Of a stretch of DNA of 11,217 nucleotides, positions 5,036-11,217 are shown piece after piece. The stretch comes from Pseudomonadota bacterium. GTDB taxonomy: Bacteria; Pseudomonadota; Alphaproteobacteria; Sphingomonadales; Sphingomonadaceae. The DNA lies in NCBI GenBank assembly GCA_023387085.1, contig JAEWIL010000161.1:1-11217 (forward strand), written 5' to 3'. How positions within the stretch are numbered: the first letter of the stretch is position 1; each line of letters begins with the position of its first letter. The translations under genes and the position numbers were made by a program. The notes under the pieces were generated by a model. The model ran no database searches, was not told the origin of the DNA, and worked only from the letters and a program-made list of their open reading frames with translations.

Positions 5036-7048
5036 TCAGCGAAAGGGATCGCTCCGCGCGGTCGCATAATGCGCCATTGCCATCGTCGTCCATTGCGCGT
5101 TGACGCGGATGCAGGTCGGGAAGACGCTCGCATCGGTCACCAGCACATTGGTGGTTCCGTGGACGCGGCACTCGGGATCGACGACGCCATATTGCGGATT
5201 TTCGTTGATGCCGTTGCCGCCGTGCGGATGGCTGCTCGACAAGGTGACATCGTCGGCCTCGCGGATCGCGTCCTCGAAGAAAGCGTCGATATCGATGTCG
5301 GGGGTGATCGTCTGCCCTTTGGTCAGCGCGGGATAGCATTCGAGCGCGCCGGCGGCGAAGTGCACCTTTGTCAGCGTCCCCATCGCGCGGCGCAGCACCG
5401 GCAGATCCTCGTCGGCGTCGAGCTTGAATGCCAGCTTGCCATCCTTCACCCGCCCGCGCCGATCGGCCGGGAAGAGGATGCCCGCCGAATGGACCCGGCC
5501 GAAATTCTTCATCCGCGCGGCATGCTCGCCGAACCAGCCGGGCATCAGCGACGCCATCGCCATCGGCGGCTGGAAATGGCTTTCGAGCAGGAAGTCGCCG
5601 CAGTCGACATAGCTCGCCATCTGGTCCTCGTCCCACGCATTGCCGCCGACCCCCGGCGGCATGAGCGCGACGACGGGCGAGGCGATGTTGAGCGACACCT
5701 GATAGCCGGTGCCGTCGATGTCGCTCCGGCCGAGAAGCTTCGACGAGGCGATCGTACCCGCGGCGACGACCACGCCGACGCGCGCGCGAACGAGCGCCCT
5801 GGACCCGTCGGGCAGGATCAGTTTCACCGCCTCCGCCTCGCGCCGGCGGTCGATCGCGGTTTGCCAGACAATCTTGTCCGCCTTGGTCCCCGGCAGGATG
5901 CGCGCGCCCGCGCGGCAGGCGTCGGGCAGATAGGTCTGCGCCATCCCCATCCGCCGGCCATAGGCGCAGCCCGCGTTGCAATAGCCGCAATAGGCGCAGG
6001 CGGAGGGTGTGTTCGGCGGCCCGAAATTCTTCGCGAACCAGTCGGCTACGGCGCGGCTGTCCTTCGGATCGGTCGAGGTCGCGGCATAGGCGTGCCAGCC
6101 GTTGATCAGGTGCGGACCGTTGTGCCGCCCGCTGCGCGGCTCGATCGTGTCGATGCCGAGCCGCGTCTTGATCGCGTCATAGCTCTGGTGGAACGCCGCC
6201 GCGTCGACCGGCGCGCCGATGCTGTTCCATTTGGCGAATATATCGACCGCATCGGGGTGGGTGCGGCCCGCTTCGTTGACGCGCAGGCAGATGCCGTTGT
6301 TGATCGTCGACGAGCCGCCGACGCAGCGCCCCTGAAACACAACGAAATCGCGGTTGGTCGAGGTCTGGAGGGCGCCATGCTTGAACAGGTTCGCGACCAT
6401 GTCGAGCTCGTGATGATTGATCCTGGGCGAGGGATAGAAGGGCCCCGCCTCGACGATCAGCACCTTGTAGCGATGGTCATGCGCCATGTGGTAAGCCGCG
6501 ACCGCGCCGCCGGCGCCCGATCCGACGACGATCACGTCATATTCGTCCTCGATGCTGTCGGCATCGAGGATATGCGCCGGATCGATCTCGCGTCCGTCGA
6601 TCCGCTCGATCGGCATCTCGCCGGGGCCACGCGCGCGAAATTTGGGCAGGGTGAAACCGATCTGGCGATGCACCGGGTTGGCGGCATTGGCGTCCTGATC
6701 GCCGGCTTCTAGCCCCGGCTGCCAATGCCCGTAATAGCAGCCGTAGATGACGCCGCGCAGCCGCGCCATGTCCTGGAACAGATCGATCTGGCTGTTCTGC
6801 AGCCGGTGCTCGATCCGCCCGGCACGCGTCGCGATACTCGCTTCGGCAAACATCGGGCCGAGGACGATCTCGGTTGCGGTGAGCGACAGGCGAATCTCGT
6901 CGAGTTTGGTGCCGCCGACCTTCGCGAACAGGTCGGCGACATTGGCGACGACCTGATCGGGCGTGATCGCCATCTCGGCGCCATGGAACAGCGCCTCGGT
7001 CAGCGCCTTCAGAAATTTGAGTTGTCCGAAGTTGAACGGTGCCGTCAT
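5036..7048 (-). CDS. GMC-family FAD oxidoreductase, long-chain alcohol oxidase-like, with N-terminal extension
   Basis: A 670-residue FAD-dependent oxidoreductase of the glucose-methanol-choline family. Residues 1-165 are an extension without a flavin motif that starts MTAPFNFGQLKFLKALTEAL. The FAD loop GSGAGG (176-181) follows DVIVV, and VEAGP (199-203) is the usual acidic end of the second strand. GRCVGGSSTINNG (240-252) is the GMC signature. A cysteine cluster CAYCGYCNAGC (351-361) lies in the substrate-domain region. Near the C-terminus SSSHPHGGNG (604-613, probable catalytic His607 or His609) and CIRVNAQWTTMAMA (646-659) complete the active site. The long N-terminus and cysteine cluster are typical of the branch containing fatty-alcohol oxidases, so oxidation of a long-chain or sterol-like alcohol is plausible; the substrate is inferred. 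No signal peptide is visible. The chosen ATG matches the expected N-terminus; a start 19 codons earlier (7105) is possible. It probably shares a transcript with trhO. Confidence 0.92.
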   Translation of the reverse strand: MTAPFNFGQLKFLKALTEALFHGAEMAITPDQVVANVADLFAKVGGTKLDEIRLSLTATEIVLGPMFAEASIATRAGRIEHRLQNSQIDLFQDMARLRGVIYGCYYGHWQPGLEAGDQDANAANPVHRQIGFTLPKFRARGPGEMPIERIDGREIDPAHILDADSIEDEYDVIVVGSGAGGAVAAYHMAHDHRYKVLIVEAGPFYPSPRINHHELDMVANLFKHGALQTSTNRDFVVFQGRCVGGSSTINNGICLRVNEAGRTHPDAVDIFAKWNSIGAPVDAAAFHQSYDAIKTRLGIDTIEPRSGRHNGPHLINGWHAYAATSTDPKDSRAVADWFAKNFGPPNTPSACAYCGYCNAGCAYGRRMGMAQTYLPDACRAGARILPGTKADKIVWQTAIDRRREAEAVKLILPDGSRALVRARVGVVVAAGTIASSKLLGRSDIDGTGYQVSLNIASPVVALMPPGVGGNAWDEDQMASYVDCGDFLLESHFQPPMAMASLMPGWFGEHAARMKNFGRVHSAGILFPADRRGRVKDGKLAFKLDADEDLPVLRRAMGTLTKVHFAAGALECYPALTKGQTITPDIDIDAFFEDAIREADDVTLSSSHPHGGNGINENPQYGVVDPECRVHGTTNVLVTDASVFPTCIRVNAQWTTMAMAHYATARSDPFR

Positions 7049-7085
7049 GCCCTGCCCCCAGTTCGCCGCCTGTCGCACATGCCGT

Positions 7086-7116
7086 TTTATAGGCTGCCGG
7101 AGCAAGTCGTATTGTA
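7086..7116 (-). promoter_or_regulatory. AT-rich candidate promoter region upstream of the GMC oxidoreductase gene
   Basis: On the minus strand TATAAA (7086-7091) lies about 37 bases before the GMC start codon, and TACAAT (7111-7116) lies about 20 bases further upstream. Both stand out in very GC-rich DNA and resemble -10 boxes. Neither has a convincing -35 box at the usual 16-18 bases. They mark the likely start region of the GMC-trhO transcript, but the exact promoter cannot be fixed by eye. Confidence 0.3.
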
Positions 7117-7166
7117 TCAGAGCGGCAGCTTTGGGGTGGGAAGCGGACGTTCCGCTCGCGCTCTTT

Positions 7167-7243
7167 CGTCATCCCGGACTTGATCCGGGATCCATAGGAG
7201 CGCGCGCCGAAGTCATGGACCCCGGACCAAGTCCGGGGTGACG
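7167..7243. repeat. Palindromic intergenic repeat, CGTCATCCC family, copy 2
   Basis: Two 28-base arms (7167-7194 and 7216-7243) form an inverted repeat around a 21-base loop. The left arm begins CGTCATCCCGGACTTGATCC; the right arm, read on the other strand, begins CGTCACCCCGGACTTGGTCC, differing at only a few positions. The same arm sequence is found at 1141-1234. It lies within the 360-base gene-free gap between the GFA-family gene and the GMC gene, 3' of the former and 5' of the latter, and is followed after seven bases by a second, unrelated palindromic repeat. It may help end or protect the glcB-GFA transcript, but no T-run is visible. Confidence 0.82.
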
Positions 7244-7250
7244 CCTCAAT

Positions 7251-7380
7251 TCCTCCCTGTCGCGCAGCGATGGGGAGGTGGCAGCGCGGAGCGCTGACGG
7301 AGGGGCCGATGGCGCAAACCTGCCGCCCCTCCACCATGCTGCGCATGGTCCCCCTCCCCACGGCTTCGCCGCAGGGAGGA
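7251..7380. repeat. Large nested palindromic repeat, TCCTCCCTG family
   Basis: A 130-base element bounded by TCCTCCCTG and its inverse CAGGGAGGA. The outer arms (about 7251-7278 and 7350-7380) pair imperfectly. Inside are a GGAGGGGC/GCCCCTCC pair (7299-7306 and 7325-7332) and two short hairpins: CAGCGC-GGA-GCGCTG (7282-7296) and ACCATGC-TGC-GCATGGT (7333-7349). RNA from either strand would fold into a branched structure. I recognise it as a dispersed repeat type common in sphingomonads, found between genes; it encodes no protein. It starts 28 bases downstream of the GFA gene stop and so lies in the 3' region of the glcB transcript. Together with the repeat at 7167-7243 it accounts for most of the gap 7049-7408, in which I see no gene. 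Confidence 0.75.
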
Positions 7381-7408
7381 TTTTATGTCCCCTTCCGGTC
7401 GCTGGTCG

Positions 7409-7783
7409 TCAATCCGCAGCGCGCACGTCAACCCAGTCCCATCCGTCGTCGCGGTGAATTTCGGTCAGCCGGCGAGGTGTCGGCAATGCGTCGATCAACC
7501 CACCACGCAGACGCAGGACGGCGGGCAGATCGTCGCGGCGGCTGTAAACGGGTGCGCCACAGCCCGAACAGAAAGCGCGATATTTGCCCGGCGAGCTTTC
7601 ATATTCGCGGACCCTGTCGCGCGCATCGAAACGGACGTCGGCAACGTCGGCCAGAACCGCCACGTTGAACGCCCCGCCGTTTGCGCGGCGGCACTGGCCA
7701 CAATGGCACAGCACCACCTCGCCTACCGGCCCCGACCAGCGATATCGCGTCGCGCCGCAAAGGCACGAAGCCGACAGCGTCAC
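7409..7783 (-). CDS. GFA-family zinc-binding protein (glutathione-dependent formaldehyde-activating enzyme-like)
   Basis: A 124-residue protein of the GFA/CENP-V fold. All the expected zinc ligands can be seen: CLC at Cys7 and Cys9, CHCGQC at Cys26, Cys28 and Cys31, and CSGC at Cys72 and Cys75. Founding members bind glutathione and help form S-hydroxymethylglutathione from formaldehyde, but most family members have unknown substrates. The start is a GTG whose bases overlap the TGA of glcB (sequence GTGA), giving MTLSASCLCGATRYRW; no ATG lies at a suitable place, and an AAGG within the end of glcB can serve as the ribosome binding site. The four-base overlap indicates translational coupling to malate synthase. 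A role in handling a reactive aldehyde alongside glyoxylate metabolism is an inference from context. Two palindromic repeats follow the stop codon. Confidence 0.9.
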   Translation of the reverse strand: MTLSASCLCGATRYRWSGPVGEVVLCHCGQCRRANGGAFNVAVLADVADVRFDARDRVREYESSPGKYRAFCSGCGAPVYSRRDDLPAVLRLRGGLIDALPTPRRLTEIHRDDGWDWVDVRAAD

Positions 7784-9876
7784 GCCGCCGCCTTTTTCGC
7801 CTGCCGATATTTGTGAAGCAGCGGCTCGGTATAGCCCGACGGCTGCGTCACGCCCTCGAAGATCAGCGCGCGTGCCGCCCGATACGCGATGCCGTCCGGT
7901 GTCAGTTTCTCGTACAGCGGGTCGCCCGCATTTTGGGCATCGACCTTCGCCGCCATCCGCGCCAGTGCGGCGTCGACCTGCGCTTCGCTGCACACGCCAT
8001 GGAGCAGCCAGTTGGCGAGCGCCTGCGACGAAATGCGCAGCGTGGCGCGGTCTTCCATCAGGCCGACGTCGTCGATGTCGGGCACCTTCGAGCAGCCGAC
8101 GCCCTGATCGATCCAGCGCACGACATAGCCGAGGATGCCCTGGCAATTATTGTCGAGTTCGCGGGTGATTTCCGCCTCGCTCCAGTTGCGGCCGGTGGCG
8201 ACGGGGATGTTCAGCAGGCGGTCCAGCGACGGCACCGCCTCGCCGGCGATTTCCTTCTGCCGCGCGAACACGTCGACCATATGATAATGGAGTGCGTGCA
8301 GCGTCGCGGCGGTCGGCGACGGCACCCAGGCCGTGTTGGCACCCGATTTCGGATGGCCGATCTTGGCCTCCAGCATCGCTTTCATGAGGTCGGGCATCGC
8401 CCACATGCCCTTGCCGATCTGCGCCTTGCCGCTGAGGCCACAGGCGAGTCCGATACGGACGTTGCGATCCTCGTAGCTGGCGATCCAGTCGCTCGCCTTC
8501 ATCTCGCCCTTCGGGATCATCGGTCCCGCGCACATCGAGGTGTGGATCTCGTCGCCGGTGCGGTCGAGGAAACCGGTGTTGATGAAGACGATGCGGTCCT
8601 TCACCGCTTCGATGCAGGCGGCAAGGTTCGCCGACGTCCGGCGCTCCTCGTCCATTACGCCGACCTTGATGGTGTGGCGTGTCAGGCCGAGCATATCCTC
8701 GACCGCGTCGAAGAGCCGGTCGGTGAAGTCGCATTCCTCGGGACCGTGCTGTTTGGGCTTCACGATATAGATGCTGCCCGCACGGCTGTTCTTCAGCGTG
8801 CCGAGGCCCTTTAGATCGTGGAGCGCACACAAGCTGGTGATCACCGCGTCGCACAACCCTTCGGGAGCCTCCGCGCCATTCGACAAACGGATCATCGGCG
8901 TCGTCATCAGATGGCCGACGTTGCGGACGAACATCACGCTGCGGCCGTGCAGCGTGAAGGCGTCGCCCGACGGCGATGTCCATTCGCGGTCGGGCGCCAT
9001 CGCGCGCGTGACAGTCTGTCCACCCTTGGCGAAGCTTTCGGTCAGGTCGCCGCGCATCAGCCCGAGCCAGTTGGTGTAGCCGAGCACCTTGTCCTCGCCA
9101 TCGACCGCGGCGACGCTGTCCTCGAGGTCGATGATCGTCGTCAGCGCCGCTTCCAGAAGGATATCGGCGATGCCGGCCGGATCGGTCTTGCCGATCGCGC
9201 TGCCGGGATCGATGACGAGTTCGATGTGCAGGCCATTGTGCTTCAGCAACACGCCGCCGGGCTTGCTCGCCGCCCATTGCGACGGATCGGCGAGTTCCGG
9301 TTCTCCGCCCTGCCAGTCGGCCCAGCTCCCCGCCGCCAGCGGCACCGCCTCGTCGAGGAACGCCTTCGCCCGCGCGATCACCGCCGCACCGCGTTCGGCG
9401 TCGTACCCGCCGGGCCTTGCCGGCGGCGCATCGAGCGCGTCGGTGCCGTAAAAGGCGTCGTAGAGGCTCCCCCAGCGCGCATTGGCGGCGTTCAGCGCAA
9501 AGCGCGCGTTGAGCGCGGGGACGACGAGCTGCGGCCCCGCCATCGTCGCAATTTCGGGGTCGACATTCGCGGTACCGACCTTGAACGGCGCCGGTTCGGC
9601 GACGAGATAGCCGATATCGCGCAGAAACGCCTGATAGGCTTGCGGATCGTGCGCCTGCCCCTCCCGCGCGCGATGCCAGTCGTCGATCTTTGCCTGCAAA
9701 TCCTCGCGCTTGGCGAGCAGCGCCGCATTCTCGGGGGCAAATTTGCCGAGCAGGGCGGCAAAATCGCCCCAGAATTGATCCGCGTCGAGACCCGTTCTGG
9801 GCAGCGCCTTGTCCTCGACGAAGGAAAGCAGACGCGAATCGACGGACAGGCCGTGGCGATCGAGGAAGTCAGTCAT
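7780..9876 (-). CDS. glcB: Malate synthase G
   Basis: A 698-residue enzyme condensing glyoxylate with acetyl-CoA to give malate, the second step of the glyoxylate shunt and of glycolate use; it is cytoplasmic. Length and motifs fit the monomeric G isoform (E. coli has 723 residues). Visible landmarks are HNGLHIELVIDP (213-224), LEDSVAAVDGEDKV (251-264), FVRNVGHLMTTPMI (316-329, Arg318 matching the catalytic arginine), MDEERRTSANL (408-418) and NTGFLDRTGDEIH (433-445) with Glu410 and Asp438 as probable magnesium ligands, and GCSKVPDI...LMEDRATLRISS with Cys595 and the probable catalytic base Asp609. The start MTDFLDRHGL follows AAAGGG about ten bases upstream. The gene overlaps the GFA-family gene by four bases. 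No isocitrate lyase or glycolate oxidase gene is in the window. It is 102 bases downstream of the ClC gene on the same strand, with a weak candidate promoter between. Confidence 0.97.
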   Translation of the reverse strand: MTDFLDRHGLSVDSRLLSFVEDKALPRTGLDADQFWGDFAALLGKFAPENAALLAKREDLQAKIDDWHRAREGQAHDPQAYQAFLRDIGYLVAEPAPFKVGTANVDPEIATMAGPQLVVPALNARFALNAANARWGSLYDAFYGTDALDAPPARPGGYDAERGAAVIARAKAFLDEAVPLAAGSWADWQGGEPELADPSQWAASKPGGVLLKHNGLHIELVIDPGSAIGKTDPAGIADILLEAALTTIIDLEDSVAAVDGEDKVLGYTNWLGLMRGDLTESFAKGGQTVTRAMAPDREWTSPSGDAFTLHGRSVMFVRNVGHLMTTPMIRLSNGAEAPEGLCDAVITSLCALHDLKGLGTLKNSRAGSIYIVKPKQHGPEECDFTDRLFDAVEDMLGLTRHTIKVGVMDEERRTSANLAACIEAVKDRIVFINTGFLDRTGDEIHTSMCAGPMIPKGEMKASDWIASYEDRNVRIGLACGLSGKAQIGKGMWAMPDLMKAMLEAKIGHPKSGANTAWVPSPTAATLHALHYHMVDVFARQKEIAGEAVPSLDRLLNIPVATGRNWSEAEITRELDNNCQGILGYVVRWIDQGVGCSKVPDIDDVGLMEDRATLRISSQALANWLLHGVCSEAQVDAALARMAAKVDAQNAGDPLYEKLTPDGIAYRAARALIFEGVTQPSGYTEPLLHKYRQAKKAAA

Positions 9877-9935
9877 GCAGCACCCTTTGGTCAGCGCGAT
9901 TGCGCTCGTGGACCCGGGGAGGAAAGGGCCGCCGC

Positions 9936-9964
9936 CCTATGGCGCGAATGATCGGTATTGGCAA
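9936..9964 (-). promoter_or_regulatory. Candidate promoter for glcB
   Basis: On the minus strand TTGCCA (9959-9964) and CATAGG (9936-9941) are spaced by 17 bases, placing a transcription start near 9929 and leaving a leader of about 50 bases before the glcB ATG. The -35 box is good; the -10 box matches the consensus at only three of six positions. It lies in the 102-base gap behind the ClC gene, the only place where glcB could have its own promoter close by. Confidence 0.25.
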
Positions 9965-9978
9965 TGGGCTGCCGCGCG

Positions 9979-11217
9979 TCAACGCGAGCGGGCCGTCTCC
10001 GCCCGTCGATGATCGCGGCGGGCCTTCAAAAGGTCGTGGCGCGACAATATGCCCAGCACGTTGCGGGTCACCGGTTCGACGATAGGAATGCGCCCTACCC
10101 CGGTCTCGACCATCATGTCGGCAATCTGCCCGATCGGCGCATCGGCATAAGCGACGGGCTGCGCGGCGTCCGACACCAGGTCGGCAAGCGTTCGATCGGT
10201 CGGCATATCGGCGACGCGCCAGCCGAGCACATCGCTCCGCGATACGAGCCCGACCAGCCGCCCCTCGTCATCGACGACGGGATAGCTGCGGTGCCGGGCG
10301 CTTTCGGCGAAAAATTCGAGGACATCGCCCGCGACCATGGCTCCGGAGAGCGTCTCGGGCTCGGGAGTCATCAGGTCGCGCGCCTGGACGAGGTCCATCG
10401 GGTCGACGACATATTCCTGTCGGATGTGCCGCCCGCGCCGCGCGATCTTTTCGGTGAGGATCGAACGCCGCATCAGAAGCACGCTGACCGCATAGGCGGC
10501 GCAGGCGCTCGCGATCGTCAGCGGCAGCGCGGAGAACAGCCCCGTCACCTCCGCCGCGAACAATGCACCGGTCAGCGGCGCGCGCATCGCACCGCTCAAT
10601 ATCCCCGCCATACCGACGAGCGCCCACAGGCCGGGATTGCCGAGCCAGAGTTGCCCCGCCAAAGCCCCTGCCGCGCCGCCAAGGATGAGCAAAGGCGCGA
10701 GGATACCGCCCGACGTTCCCGATCCCAGCGCGACGAGCCAGACCACCGCCTTGACGACGAGCAGCGCGAGGATGACGCGCGTCGCGAGCGATCCGTCGAG
10801 CAGCGCCTGAATGCTGCCGTATCCAGCCCCCAGAACATGCGCATCGATCAAACCGCCAAGACCAACGACCACCGCGCCGAGCGCCGGCCACCACATCCAG
10901 TGAACGGGAAGGCGGTGGAAGGCGTCCTCGATTCTGTAGAGCATCGCGGAGAGCAGCGCGGCTTCGAGGCCGACGGCGATCCCGACCAGCGCCGCGACCG
11001 CCAGCGCCGGCCCGATCGAGGGCAACGGCGTCGTCATCGGGAACATCGGCCCCGACCCGATCAGCATCGGCCGCACCGCCATCGCGACGAGGACGGCGGC
11101 GACCACCGGCACGAAACTGCGCGGCTTCCATTCGAATAACAGCACTTCGAGCGCGAGAAGTACCGCGGCAAGCGGTGTTCCGAAAATCGCTGTCATGCCC
11201 GCGCCGGCGCCGGCGAC
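9979..11217 (-). CDS. ClC-type chloride channel/transporter with two CBS domains (N-terminal part outside the window)
   Basis: The frame is open to the right edge, so 412 C-terminal residues are visible. They are numbered here from the ATG at 11196, which is internal to the protein. GAGMTAIFGTPLAAVLLALE is the mid-protein ClC segment; GSGTSGGILAPLLILGGAAG (158-177) is the second anion-pathway motif, and GMAGILSGAMRAPLTGALFAAE (195-216) the third. Several hydrophobic helices lie between. After the membrane part (to about 242) two cytoplasmic CBS domains follow: about 264-326, with VVDDEGRLVGLVSRSDVL, and about 336-393, with IPIVEPVTRNVLGILSRHDL. CBS pairs usually bind adenine nucleotides and regulate transport. 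The first motif, with the external gating glutamate, is outside the window. The position of the inner proton glutamate is valine (LEV), and the usual tyrosine of the 'S-I-Y-T' motif is leucine (SILTEK, 245-250). Whether it is a channel or an exchanger is undecided. Confidence 0.93.
   Translation of the reverse strand, partial: VAGAGAGMTAIFGTPLAAVLLALEVLLFEWKPRSFVPVVAAVLVAMAVRPMLIGSGPMFPMTTPLPSIGPALAVAALVGIAVGLEAALLSAMLYRIEDAFHRLPVHWMWWPALGAVVVGLGGLIDAHVLGAGYGSIQALLDGSLATRVILALLVVKAVVWLVALGSGTSGGILAPLLILGGAAGALAGQLWLGNPGLWALVGMAGILSGAMRAPLTGALFAAEVTGLFSALPLTIASACAAYAVSVLLMRRSILTEKIARRGRHIRQEYVVDPMDLVQARDLMTPEPETLSGAMVAGDVLEFFAESARHRSYPVVDDEGRLVGLVSRSDVLGWRVADMPTDRTLADLVSDAAQPVAYADAPIGQIADMMVETGVGRIPIVEPVTRNVLGILSRHDLLKARRDHRRAETARSR

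Noticed and set aside
4997..6712. A 571-codon open frame antisense to the GMC oxidoreductase, and a 533-codon frame at 3421-5022 across caspase and trhO
   Set aside because: Both mirror the codon bias of the real genes, show low-complexity Arg/Asp/His-rich translations and have no motifs, whereas the genes on the chosen frames have complete family signatures.
1141..7380. Possible CRISPR array from recurring repeats
   Set aside because: The repeats are single palindromic elements at distant sites with no regular spacers and no cas genes.
8818..9951. Long plus-strand frames opposite glcB and the ClC gene (also 7681-8814 and 9958-11139)
   Set aside because: These are shadows of well-supported minus-strand genes; their translations have no recognisable domains.

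Overview
The window (about 11.2 kb) is GC-rich, gene-dense DNA that looks chromosomal. It most likely comes from an alphaproteobacterium of the sphingomonad group (Sphingopyxis/Sphingomonas-like). This rests on the codon bias, a pair of exosortase-A-associated hydrolases, and intergenic palindromes beginning CGTCATCCCGGACTTGATCC and TCCTCCCTG, which I recognise as common in that group. The taxon is an inference; no rRNA gene or other phylogenetic marker is present.

Left edge (1-1134, + strand): the C-terminal end of an exosortase-A-associated hydrolase 2 overlaps by 16 bases a complete hydrolase 1 with a cysteine nucleophile. Both belong to the envelope/exopolysaccharide clusters that carry exosortase A. 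A palindromic repeat (1141-1234) separates them from a convergent thioredoxin reductase gene (trxB, 1283-2248, - strand).

Centre-left (2249-4282): a 93-base divergent spacer holding two inverted repeats lies between trxB and a rightward two-gene unit. That unit encodes a small class I methyltransferase resembling the METTL7 thiol methyltransferases and an exported caspase-family protein with a beta-rich C-terminal domain. The caspase gene ends tail to tail with trhO, their stop codons sharing bases.

Centre-right (4279-7408, - strand): a large GMC oxidoreductase of the long-chain alcohol oxidase type lies 28 bases upstream of trhO (tRNA uridine 5-hydroxylation, rhodanese fold), probably as one transcript. 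The 360-base gap before the GMC gene contains no gene but carries two adjacent palindromic repeats, at 7167-7243 and 7251-7380.

Right (7409-11217, - strand): malate synthase G (glcB) overlaps by four bases a small GFA-family zinc protein that begins with GTG. Upstream lies a ClC-type chloride channel/transporter with two CBS domains, cut by the right edge of the window.

Most of the content is ordinary housekeeping and accessory metabolism. I saw no phage, transposase, CRISPR array, tRNA or recognisable defence system. The parts most worth a second look are the methyltransferase-caspase unit opposite trxB, the C-terminal domain of the caspase protein, the altered proton/anion pathway residues of the ClC protein, and the two palindromic repeat families.
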